A DNA stretch of 64,000 nt from Dysidea avara. Its lineage: Eukaryota > Porifera > Demospongiae > Dictyoceratida > Dysideidae. The translations under genes and the position numbers were made by a program. Numbering within the stretch: position 1 is the first letter of the stretch; each line of letters begins with the position of its first letter. A model generated the notes under the pieces. It was not told where the DNA came from. It saw only the letters and a list, made by a program, of their open reading frames with translations, and made no database searches. Of the stretch, positions 12,826 through 22,941 are shown in pieces. The stretch spans positions 46,892,032 through 46,956,031 of the forward strand of contig NC_089272.1 of the NCBI RefSeq assembly GCF_963678975.1, read 5' to 3'.

Positions 12826-15800
12826 ATGGTGTTTGCCGCCTTTTTTGGTTTAGTGCTTTCAAGTTTGGTAGATTTGTTCAAGCTTGGTGGCCTCGTTGGT
12901 AGCTCAATAATGTCCGAGACGATGTCGTCCACTGACGTTGACCAGCTTCAGAGCGAGATTCCGAACGAACTCAACGAAAGTATGTCAGTTGACGAACTTG
13001 TGTTTTACCTGAACGTAAACCAAGGCATTCCGGAGTCTTTTTGTGAAATTCTGAAAGGTACGTAACTAGCTAGCTACTAAAGGTTAACTCATTTGGCACA
13101 CAGCGAGGAACGGCGTAGCTGCAGACTATGTCTGTCTAGTTGAAGTGACAACAGCAGTTCTAAGCTTAGTCAAAACTTACTAGCAGCCCTGTTGGGTGCC
13201 CCGGCTGTACTCTCCAGGTCTCATTAACGGACTGGATTGCCTAAAAACATTGTACAGTACCAGGTCTTGTCACATAGCTTTAAAAATTGTTCACACAACT
13301 TGCCATTTTTCACGGCAAGTGTCTTCCACTTTGTCAGTATACATGTAGCTTGTTGATGTGTACAGCATTATACAGCAATGTGATTTTTTATTTTTTTTGT
13401 AGAGAATTACATTGATGGTAAAGAATTCTTACAGTTGAGTCAGCAGGACTTAAAGGAAATGATACCTGCCATAGGCATTGTAAAGAAGCTGTTGAGGCTT
13501 ATTTCAAAGGTATTTTAGGTGTATGTAGTAGCCGTCTTATTTATAGGTATATTTTTAAATTTATTTATTAATGTTTTACAGTACAAGTATTCACTGAAAG
13601 CCATAAAATTAATTACAGTATCGGAAAAAAGAAACAAACTATATTCCAGTGTAAAGCCATACTTAAGTTACCTAATTATTGCATCTGTGACTGGTCTCAT
13701 GGGCTAGGCTTGAAACAGACTCTCAACAACTAGACAATGGCATGCAGAGAATGCTTTAATTGAGGTATGCAGGGTTTTTACTCTGGTAAGACACCTTGCC
13801 ACAAACTTTGACACATAGATTGCATACTGGATTCCTAACAAGTTTAAGATTTCAGTCACATGGGCCATTGTCTAAACAGCTAAGACATGCATTGCTAGGA
13901 TTCTCCCTCAGGAATGATGTAATAATCAGCCTCGGCTCGCATCAGTGATTATTCTTTGGGTTATTTATCCACTGAAGAATCCTAGCACTGCATGTCTTAC
14001 CTATACTAAACCAGGAATTATCTGGTTCTTCTAAAGCTGGAGAGACTATTAACTTACAATTTTTGTATAAATCAAAAAGATTGCATGTGCACTAATTTAT
14101 TAGAATATTTGCAAAGCACATGTAATAGTGGGTGATACATGGCTATTCTCAGTGTTAAATTTTTAGCTATAACCAATATCGTCTTCACCAGGGGAGATTT
14201 CAAGATGTTCTAATAGAGCAGTCCAATACTCTTATAGGAAAATCATTGCACTACCATGTATTTCACAACCACTTAGCAAGATCTTGAGAATTAGCACTGA
14301 CCCGTACTCTGTATTTGCAATAAACGGTACTCATGTATGATAATTTTATGTGTTTAGGCATCCCACGTAGCTACGTATATACATTGTGAGTTGAGGCTGT
14401 ATTTGATTGCTTGAAGTTTAATTGTTGACATAATATTATGTATGTAGTGTTCATGAAAAGTTTGCAGTAATTGTAAATATGATTTTTATATAGGATGATA
14501 TTCCTGCTTTGTCATCTGTTGATACGTACAGTCCAACTCCATGTAGTGATCAAGGTTCGACATGTTCAACACAGTCTGTTGCTTCGTGTACATCAGGAAG
14601 TCTGTCCGCAAGCAGTTTTGAAATACCTTCTCACTGGAGACCAGAGACGGATGCCTGTATTAAGAGAAAGGAGCTAACACGAGAAAGTCGGAATGATATT
14701 GTTAGAACCTTGGTTACTCTTGCAATTTCTAAAGTGGGTTCGAAGCCATCCAGAAGCAACTGTGAGCAGGTTGCCAGACTCCTTATCCTTAAATATCCAT
14801 ATATGAAGGATGATATAGGTGATGGCTATGTAAGTTATGTTATGCAATTGTACACATATTAAAGAGTATATAATTTGTACATTTAAATAGCAATAACTGT
14901 CTATTTTTAATTTTTCCTATCCTGAGTGCTGTGTTTTCCATACAGCACGAATTTGTGGTGCTTTAATTAATACTTGGATGGTTTTGCATGGGAGGAACAA
15001 TGGGTATAAATACTCGTGCATATTGTATGCACTCATTCAGAGATAAAACAGTTGTTTACCACATATCTATGGAATAACTGCCATATTAACAAAACAACAC
15101 ACATTTTGTCATTGTATGGCCAATGGAGTACAACTGCCGCCGTTGATCCTCCCGTGCAAAGTACACAATATGGTAGTGATTTTTGTAACTTCACGTGTGC
15201 AATCTAAGTTGCTATAGTGCATTAAATTCTGGTATTTTCTAGCAATGCATAGCATTTGCCACATGGTTATATTCAGCTGAACACTGGTGGAATGATTACT
15301 AGATGATGATGTTTTGTCCTCCAAGTTTCCATCCACTATATTTGTACTTGTATTTCGTTTTTTGTAATTAGTTTGTGTACGTTTTTGTATGGAAGAACAG
15401 CTATACCGAATATTGGAGCTAAAATAATAAGCAAGAATACAAGTACTGTGGACTGTATACATGTACTGCAGATTTACGCTACAGTGGATTGGTTGCTTCT
15501 TGCAACATTGGAGAGTAAAATGCATAGAGCATGGTATGGCTTCTTACGTGGCAATTAGCCAACTGATACAGAAATTTTGAACCAATCCGATATATTCCGA
15601 TATGTTGAATCTAAACACCGATACTGATCTGATATACCGATATAAATTTAGAAACCAAATGGAGATGTCAAATTAAACTATATTTATGCACTTATAACCA
15701 CTGTAAGATCACTGGCAATGCTTCGTTGCCTATGGTGGTGTGGCCTCTATTATGTGGCCCAGACAACAAATATTTTAATGGATACTCCTGCTAAGATTAC

Positions 15801-18581
15801 TCTCCATTTTAATGGCTGGTTGTTCTAGGTTGTATTCTCTGGTTCATTCCATGGTTGCTTTTAAAACTCACTAATTTGATTGTTGATTGTATGATTGGTA
15901 AACGTTATAACAATAAAACAGTAGCCATGTGTGTGCACTTAGATGGCTTCTCGTAGCAAAGTGTTTTGCAATAAGCAAGAAAGTCTCTGTTTCCCAGTCT
16001 TGTTAGCTGTATTACATTGCATAGTCAGTGCACACTGTCTGTAAGACAGCCCAGTTGTACTGTATATCGGTATATCGTATCGGTTTTGGCAGTAATATTG
16101 ATCCCTACCGATATTGACAAAAGTCTCCGTACCAGCAACCGATATGATATCGGTGTATCAGTACACCCCTACTAGAAACACAATTTTAATAGTAAGAACT
16201 TGGTACTTCGGCCATGTACAGTTAAATCTTTAGCATATCTCATGCTTATTTTGACAATTTTCTGAAATTTGATGGCATCTTTTAAAATTATATTATATAT
16301 ACTTCTTGTATTTGTATGATGTATGAATTTGCTCTTATGTGAAAGTTTTATTGCTGCAGACTTCATGGGTGGACAAAATGATTGAAAGAATCCGAAATTT
16401 AATCAAACTGGACAGAAAGAGAGGAGCTTCCATTGATCAATCACCTGCTCCAAAAAGAAGTAATAACAAGGACAAACTTCAAAGAAGGTACCCACTAACT
16501 CAGAACTCACCTATTGTGGATTTGGAGACTTTTGAAGAACACAACAAGGCTATGGTGGAAGAAATGAAAAATCGTACTCGTGACCGGGTATTGCTTCCAT
16601 TAATGAAAACCACTTTTCAGAATCGATGGGTTTATGTACGGAAAGATGCCACCAGTGTTAAGTCTATCATTACTGAATATCCATGCCTCAAATTTCCAGC
16701 AATTGTAAGCATATACAGTAATATTGTTAAATGTTTATGTTGTTATTGTATACAGTTGGAGCAAGAATTAGCTATGATAACAGGGAGAGCAAATGTAAAA
16801 GATTCTTTTCTGAGGGAATGGGCTCGATATGTTCCAGCTATCATTGCATTGGGCAAAAAAAGCTCTAAGAAGAACATCAAAGAAGTGCTGAAGACTGCTC
16901 GTGAAGAAGGTACAGTGTGACTGCTATTATTGCATATCATAGAAGTCTGTATTTAAAGTAATATCTTATGACCATGTCTGTTGGTAGTGATCCACCAATA
17001 AGAGATTTAACCGATTATCTGATACTTGAATTACATACTGGCCGATACCGATAACCGATCCGATGTTTATATTTACTCAATTTCTACATGTTTTATGCAA
17101 TATTGCAATATATTTCCTTAATTTCTGTCTTGATTTCTTAAATATAATGTTGTTAGGGTCAGCAAAATTAATCTGCCAAAACATCTACTAATAATTACCG
17201 ATATTTCCAAAATTTGGCCGATAAATCGATTTCTGATGCTTTACCGATTAATCGGTGCATCACTATCTGTTGGTACAATTCAAAGTCTCATTTCTTGTTG
17301 AAGTCATGTTGTTTTACAGAGTTTTAATAGGTACTTGGTACATGAGGTTTAAAACACAATTTGCAAATAGTATACAGTGAATGTGTTTGAAGTCTAAATA
17401 AAATTACTCAGAAGGTGTCAAACTATTTTTATGGCCAGCTAGTAGGTCTCTTTGTGGATTGTAAGATCTCAGAGGAGGGTGGACAAGCGCACGTGAGTGC
17501 ATACATTTGTATTAAAAGTATAACCAAGCCTTCAGCAAAGTTTAAATGGGTACCATTCGAAAGTGTGCTTCACGTTTAGTATATTTAGCCGGTCTTCCCC
17601 ACTCTTCCCCACTATTCCCAACACGTAAATCGCCCTTGAATTTATAGAAGATCACGTGTGCAGTAAGTTTGTCGGTGGAATCGATGCGTTGCACTCTAGC
17701 GACACCTTATAAGCTTCTATTCGAGCCCAACAATCGTTGAAGAAGGTATTATGATATACAATATGCCTCCTATGCTCGCTCCCATGGAATTAAAGAAAGG
17801 AAAGCGGACGCCGCTAGCGTGTCCTCATGGAGAATCAAGCAGGAAATAGGACATCTTTGTACTCATTTTCTTCCGTTTGTCACAAGAAGCACAAGATAAA
17901 TTAGTGTGGCTGTTGCTAAACAGGTTTTATCACTTCATTTTAGTCTTGGTATTAGAAATATTCAATTAACGGTAATAATTTTCAATAGCGCTTATATCGT
18001 GTCCACCCTCCTCTGGTAAGATCTCTTTGTCTTCCAATGGTCAAAGCACACTATGCATGCCATGTTCTAAAGCACATGACCATTGTCATTAATGTATTTT
18101 TATTTCTACTTTCAGATGGTGATGATATTTTAGCTCTGAGCATACTAGTGGAGTTGTTAGCTCCGAAAAATGCCAAAGAGACGATCAAATTTGTTTACAC
18201 GGAGTATCAAGTATGGTTCTATGAATAATGAAACTGCAACTATGATATTTATTGTTTCTTGTGTAGATATCCACAAGAGTAGAGGATGCAGCAAAGTCAC
18301 AGACATCATATGCAGCACCACGAATAGGAGGGTACCTTGGTGTAGGTCCAGGTGACCAATTTTTTGTTTTTGTGGAAAACATGACTCTCTGTCAGTGTTC
18401 AACATTGCCAGATGCCATCTTTCTTACGTTTTCAGCATACTATTCATTTTACCTTGAGTACTCAACCCAAACCAAAAGCTTTATGTGGTTTCTTCAGGAT
18501 TATATCTTCTCCTATCCTGATAGTACTGACCACAGTGCATCATATTTGGCAGTCACGTCAGATATTAAACGTAACCTGTGA
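12826..18581 (+). CDS. SAM-domain protein carried by the transposon (7 exons)
   Basis: Exons are 12826-13057, 13403-13509, 14494-14829, 16360-16704, 16756-16909, 18116-18210 and 18267-18581. All have GT-AG borders and matching phases (1,0,0,0,1,0), giving 527 codons to TGA. A second in-frame ATG at 12910 (MSETMSSTDVDQL) gives 499 codons and may be the true start, because the first 28 residues are unusually hydrophobic. Residues about 50-113 form a SAM domain (SVDELVFYL...GIPESFCEILKENYIDGKEF...LKEMIPAIGIVKKLLRLI) split by intron 1. A Ser/Thr-rich linker, a basic stretch (KRKELTRESRNDIVRTLV) and a C-terminal domain (GPGDQFFVFVENM...IFLTFSAYYSFYLEYS) follow. The whole resembles the multicopy SAMD3-like proteins of animals (from memory). 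Placement inside the transposon ends suggests an accessory transposition protein. Confidence 0.8.
13881..13999. mobile_element. 119-bp foldback MITE in intron 2 of the SAM gene
   Basis: TAAGACATGCATTGCTAGGA at 13881 pairs with its near-perfect inverse ending at 13999. An inner AATAATCA/TGATTATT pair sits around a CTCGGCTCGCATC centre. Confidence 0.65.
15556..16171. mobile_element. hAT-like MITE relic in intron 3 of the SAM gene
   Basis: ACTGATAC near the left end and GTATCAGT near the right end are inverted. Both subtermini are full of CCGATAT/ATATCGG. The right end, read in reverse, begins TAGGGGTGTACTGATAC, typical of hAT MITEs. The left end is degenerate and no TSD was found. Confidence 0.5.
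16985..17265. mobile_element. hAT MITE with 8-bp TSD in intron 5 of the SAM gene
   Basis: A 281-bp element with ends TAGTGATCCACC / GGTGCATCACTA and internal CCGAT-type repeats. It is flanked by the exact 8-bp duplication TCTGTTGG (16977-16984 and 17266-17273). Confidence 0.85.
17470..18015. mobile_element. 546-bp element with 9-bp TSD in intron 5 of the SAM gene
   Basis: The inverted ends CAGAGGAGGGTGGACA / TGTCCACCCTCCTCTG are perfect over 16 bp. They are flanked by GTAAGATCT at 17461-17469 and 18016-18024. A 9-bp duplication is typical of Mutator-like elements; the interior has no long frame. Confidence 0.85.
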
Positions 18582-19014
18582 ACATAAATATATCTATTGA
18601 CAAACAAGACTGTACCCATATATAACATCTTTACAGGCTGTACTAGTTATGTTACGTATATGCCATGTTGTAAAAGTCTATATATTTGTTCATGATTACT
18701 GTTACTAAGAGATAATATTATGTTGTCACTATGTAAACAATTACAAGACTGTTGTTTAATCCTTGATGACGATTTGTGACTTGTATACTATGTGTGATAA
18801 ATACTAAAGGATTTATAATATGCTACCAATTCACAGAAAGCAAACAGTGGTGAGGCAGGTTATCATCTAGGTACAAACAACAACAACACAACCACTTGTA
18901 ACAGTCATTATTACCAACCATATGGTATAAGTAACTTTCTGGATGGTTATCATAGCTAATTATAAGGAAGGTAAATAGTTCATTCTGTAAGTAGTAACTA
19001 ACCACTGGTATTGT

Positions 19015-19314
19015 GGTTAACACCACCACTAACTGCAGGCTTTTTAACCTAATACTGAAGTGGTTACTTTAATTCCTGCTATAGTTAAAGCAACACCTGG
19101 TGGTTATTATTACCTACCTTGATGGAGGTACTTTCAACCCACACAAAGTTGTTATAACATTTTGGATCTTGGTTGATGTTACCAACCTTAGGTTAAAGTT
19201 ACCTCTTCACATAGATGGTTCCTATAACCTTTAAAATAAATGGTTGCTTCTACCTAAAATTTTGGTTACCTGAGTTTCTGGTAAAACTACCCATTTTTTT
19301 GGGTTAAATCTACC
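19015..19314. promoter_or_regulatory. Right subterminal cluster of GGT-N7-ACC 13-mers
   Basis: Matches begin at 19015, 19102, 19127, 19171, 19191, 19217, 19242 and 19302 (for example GGTTGATGTTACC, GGTTAAAGTTACC, GGTTCCTATAACC). A 12-bp variant lies at 19280. This is far denser than chance and lies just inside the right inverted repeat. Confidence 0.7.
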
Positions 19315-19331
19315 TTTCAGTTTTTACAGTG

Positions 19332-19535
19332 TAGTTACCACTACTGCTGGTTGGGTTGATGGTCACTCTATTATCATTAAATTTTGTAGTAGTCTCCTCC
19401 AGGTCCCATCCAACTGATCATTACTGAATTGGACTCCACTAACTGTACTCACTGTACAATTTACGTTTAGGGAATCACCCACCATTGCTGATCGTATGGT
19501 ATCAATTGGTGATATGGTAATGTTAAACGGTGGGA
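19332..19535 (-). pseudogene. N-terminal half of the transposon-split type-B Ig exon
   Basis: The minus strand begins after a CTTAG acceptor (19540-19536) with FNITISPIDTIRSAMVGDSL, the same start as the type-B exon at 19946-20261. It has a frameshift near GVQFSND and breaks off at the transposon end. The rest of the exon is at 9221-9333. Confidence 0.7.
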
Positions 19536-19584
19536 CTAAGAAAAGAAACACAATTATGATAATTACAGTTACAAAATTACTAAC

Positions 19585-19894
19585 CCATCAAATCCAGTGT
19601 AACAACATCAAAAGCACTTATTGATGGAAAACAACTAATGAACACCTCACAATAGTATTCTGTATGATCATCAGTTGTGTTTAATTGTGGGATAGTATGT
19701 GTGACTGTGTATACCGCTGGGTCATCAGTTGGAGAGACAGCCCTCATTTCATCAAGTCCTCTACCGCCAATACTCCATATAATATCCACTCTACTGGTGA
19801 TGCCTCTCACAGTAGTCACACTACACTCCAGTTTTACTGACTGACCAACTATCTAAGTGTTGGGGGGTAGTGACAGTCACATTGGGAAAGGGTA
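19585..19894 (-). pseudogene. Decayed Ig-domain exon (type A, copy 2)
   Basis: It starts with VPFPNVTVTTP and ends with DVVTLDLM before a GTTAGT donor. It contains a premature TAG in the first half and a length (310 bp) that breaks the phase-1/phase-1 rule. The C-terminal part (GITSRVDIIWS...TTDDHTEYYCEVFIS) stays open. Confidence 0.7.
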
Positions 19895-19945
19895 CTGTAT
19901 TAAGCAAGAGCATGAACATATACTCTCAAAAGATATTCAACTTAC

Positions 19946-20261
19946 CAGTAAGTATTGCTAGCATAACTGACTCTGACTCAATTGTAGTTAGTGTTGATAC
20001 ATTACACATGTATGTACCATTATCTCCTTCCATCATGTACACAAACTGAAGACCACTACTGTAATTATTACCAGTGTCACTGGTTGGTCACTCTACTATC
20101 ATTTGTAACAGTGTTTCTTCCAAGTCCCATCCAACTGATCATTACTGAACTGGACTCCACTCCACTAACTGTACTCACTATACACTGGATCATTTGCGGA
20201 TCACCCACCATAGCTCCTTGTATTGGATCAGATGGTGATATGGTAACTGTAGGAGGAGGAA
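19946..20261 (-). pseudogene. Ig-domain exon (type B, copy 1) with frameshift
   Basis: It opens with VPPPTVTISPSDPIQGAMVG and shows an Ig core (C in MIQCIVSTVSG, W in MISWMGLG, then Y-M-C in GDNGTYMCN). One frameshift falls after DSRVT. The length of 316 bp (not a multiple of 3) confirms it. Borders are ACAG acceptor and CTG|GTAAGT donor. Confidence 0.7.
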
Positions 20262-20313
20262 CTGTGGAGGAAATGTATACATAGCAAAGGAACATTGAAC
20301 AACACACACCAAC

Positions 20314-20673
20314 CCATCACATTCAGTGTAACACCATCAATAGCCAATACTGGTGGACTAGTGTTGATCACCACCACACACTGGTAATCTCTACCATCAT
20401 CAGTTGGCCTCATTTGTGAGATTTTGTAAGTGTCTGTGTACACTAATGAGTTGTCTATTGTGGAGCTAACATTGATTCCCTCCATCATCTCAAATTCTGT
20501 ACCATCACTACTCCATATAATATCCACTCTACTGGTGACTGTACCATCACTACTCCATATAATATCCACTCTACTGGTGATACCTCTCACAGTAGTCACA
20601 CTACACTCCAGTGGTAGTGATTGACCAACTATCTGAGTGTGAGAGGCAGTGACATTCACAATGGGAGAGGGTA
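20314..20673 (-). CDS. Intact Ig-like domain exon (type A, copy 1)
   Basis: The minus-strand exon is open throughout, with phase 1 at both ends, as usual for extracellular Ig modules. The core cysteine is in LPLECSVTTVRG, the tryptophan in DIIWSSDG and the F-strand motif is DDGRDYQCVVVI. N-glycosylation sequons (NVTA, NVSS) fit a secreted or membrane protein. A 42-bp tandem duplication inserts 14 residues (a repeat of SRVDIIWSSDG) around 20497-20580. It may belong to a partly decayed cell-surface receptor or adhesion gene; no signal-peptide or transmembrane exon was found nearby. Confidence 0.65.
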
Positions 20674-22454
20674 CTGTATTAAGTGTAAACAAGAACATGT
20701 ACATACCATATACTATCGAAGGTGTGCAACTTACCAATAAGTGTAACCAACATACGTACCTTCACACAACTAGTGTGTTTGATAAAATAAAACAGCCAAA
20801 ATAGGCAAAAGAATGGCTGCGGTAATATTATTACAAATTATACTTGGCTGCCACCTTTATTTCCACACTAACCTATTTTTTGAATAGCTGCACCCCTTTT
20901 TCACAACTTGAATTAGATATCATGTCTTTTTGCATATATTATGCAAGCACCAAAACCAGCCTGCGACAACTTACTTTGAAGCTGGCTTTTGTTTTCTTCT
21001 GCAAGTACCTGATTTTAAATGATATTTAGCTGTTTTCAAAAATTTTTGTATTATTTTGCAGTAATTACGCATTGTTGTATTAATTTATATTGCTTCATGC
21101 TCTATTATATATATTGCTTTAATTTGCTAAGGCTTTATATTTATAGCACAAGCACCAAAAACCTGTAGGACACTTTGGTCTTGGTGCACCTATTATAGTG
21201 CACCAAGGCATGTAGCTACTTGAGTAAATGAAAATTTACCACATTTTTTGCATAATTGTCAGTATATGCACCAAACATAGATGAATATAATTAAAATGTA
21301 CCCTAAAACTCACTATATAAATTTAATTAATTTCTAAGGCTTCCTAATAGTGGCTCTGTGAGTCGCCCATACATTTGTATAGGACATCAAGGTTTTTACG
21401 ATATTCTATAAACAAACCTGTTTATAGTTATGAATTTTTGCTACTGCTGGTTGAAGTGGGCAAGTATCACGCATAATTACCCTACCAAAAATTAATTACA
21501 ACTCTTCAAATTTACAGATTGCTGGTGTGCATTAATTAGATTTTGGGATATTTTAAGTGGTTTTTCATTTTTTTATTTCTGCTTCCAACTATCAACAGAT
21601 ATTTCAAAATCTGCTTTGTAAGAAATTTAGCCCTACCCATTATGCACACATTGGTATCAATAAAATTTTTATTAGCAATAATCAGTGGGAGGAGATTAAA
21701 TTTTTTTACGAAATTGCCTAAAATAGATGTTTTCTCTTACAAAGCACTTATTGTAGACAAATTTTACAATTTGCTCTGATAGATGTGTTGAGGTTTTGAT
21801 TAGTTACCCATGGATATCAAGATTTTGAAGATTTGAAGTAATACCAAAAAGTAGATACAAAAAATCCAAAATGTAGTAAAATCCAATTAGCGTCCAATTA
21901 AAACAAGTTTCCATAGCAACCAACACTTCAGAGAGTAGAAGAGTTACTTGAGGTACTTGTATGGTAAAATTTCTAGATGACAAGCTTAATTGATTACATT
22001 GTTGCAACACAAAATGTAAAAATCACAGTTTACTCAAGTAGTACATGCCTTGGTGCACTATATACTAGAAGCACACTTGTTACACAACTTACATACATGC
22101 ATGTATGCTTGCGAGAATCTATTACACTTCAAAATTTGCTATTATGCTTTTCCCTCAATTTTCTGCCTATATTATGCTTGATTTTATGTTTTTCAGAAAT
22201 GTATTATGCTTTCATTTTATGTTATTTTTTCTTTGTGCAGAAATATTCTAGTAATAAATTAAATGTGAACAAAGAAGAGTTATATCAACTTCAAAATGCC
22301 AATAATGGAAATGGTTTGAAAATGGAATGTTTCCAAAGTTATTAGGCATATTAGAGCAATATCTAGCCCCCCTGAAGCTATTTTATATCAGCATTTTATT
22401 GCCTAATACTAAATATTACCTTATTAGTTTGTATGCAAATACTGTATTTGTATA
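20674..22454. other. AT-rich DNA without supported genes
   Basis: A degenerate relative of the foldback head (AAACAGCCAAAATAGG... near 20790-20930) is possible. Otherwise no exon or repeat was recognised. Confidence 0.4.
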
Positions 22455-22941
22455 TTATGCATTGTTTCTGACATTTCCTGTTAAACATGAATTGTAGCGA
22501 TTTGCATTCAAAGTACAGCAATTGTTCATAATATGTAACTTAAATGTAGCACCATGCCATGAACATAATATTAGCCTCCTGGGAACAAACACTTCAAGGA
22601 TTCTCATTATCTCTGTTGCATTCAATGACTGTTCTGTTAGAAAGTTTGACTTTTCTATTAGAGAATCTCTATCTTTTGAAATATTCTCTGGTGTGATATT
22701 AACCAGTCTCACTGCAGCCCTGGAGAGACAATACTATTTCATTGTCCAGACATTCACTAGCATTCTGACTCAACGCTAACTTTATCTTAAACTTTTTAGT
22801 AATCTTCAGAGTTTCCATCAACATTTTATTGTCTTCCAATAATGCATCAGACATGTTGGATAACACAAAAATATTTAATGATTGATGCTGAGCTTTGCTA
22901 TGCCTGGTAATAGTTGGCATGTGGCTGCATGTGTGACCCAA
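22455..22941 (-). other. Possible coding remnant, unknown
   Basis: Two overlapping minus-strand frames look coding (NITPENISKDRDSLIEKSNF... and LLEDNKMLMETLKITKKFK...). They are joined by a frame change near 22720, where a CTCTCCAG acceptor-like site lies. They could be one exon with a frameshift or two exons. No family was recognised with confidence. Confidence 0.25.

Larger units (their letters stand above)
9334..19331. mobile_element. CACTA/EnSpm-like transposon carrying transposase and SAM genes
   Basis: The left end reads CACTGTAAAAACTGCAAGG and the right end is its inverse (CCTTTCAGTTTTTACAGTG), about 22 bp with one mismatch. A TA flanks each side. Both ends hold repeated 13-mers GGT-N7-ACC. 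Two divergent spliced genes lie inside: a transposase-like gene (9609-12715, -) and a SAM-domain gene (12826-18581, +). The flanks are two halves of one Ig exon, so this is an insertion. CACTG ends plus subterminal repeats suit EnSpm/CACTA; a 2-bp rather than 3-bp duplication is atypical, and the superfamily call is inference. Introns have since received at least three MITEs. Confidence 0.75.

Noticed and set aside
15109..15525. 138-codon minus frame in intron 3 of the SAM gene
   Set aside because: No domain, low-complexity composition, opposite strand to a well-supported intron.
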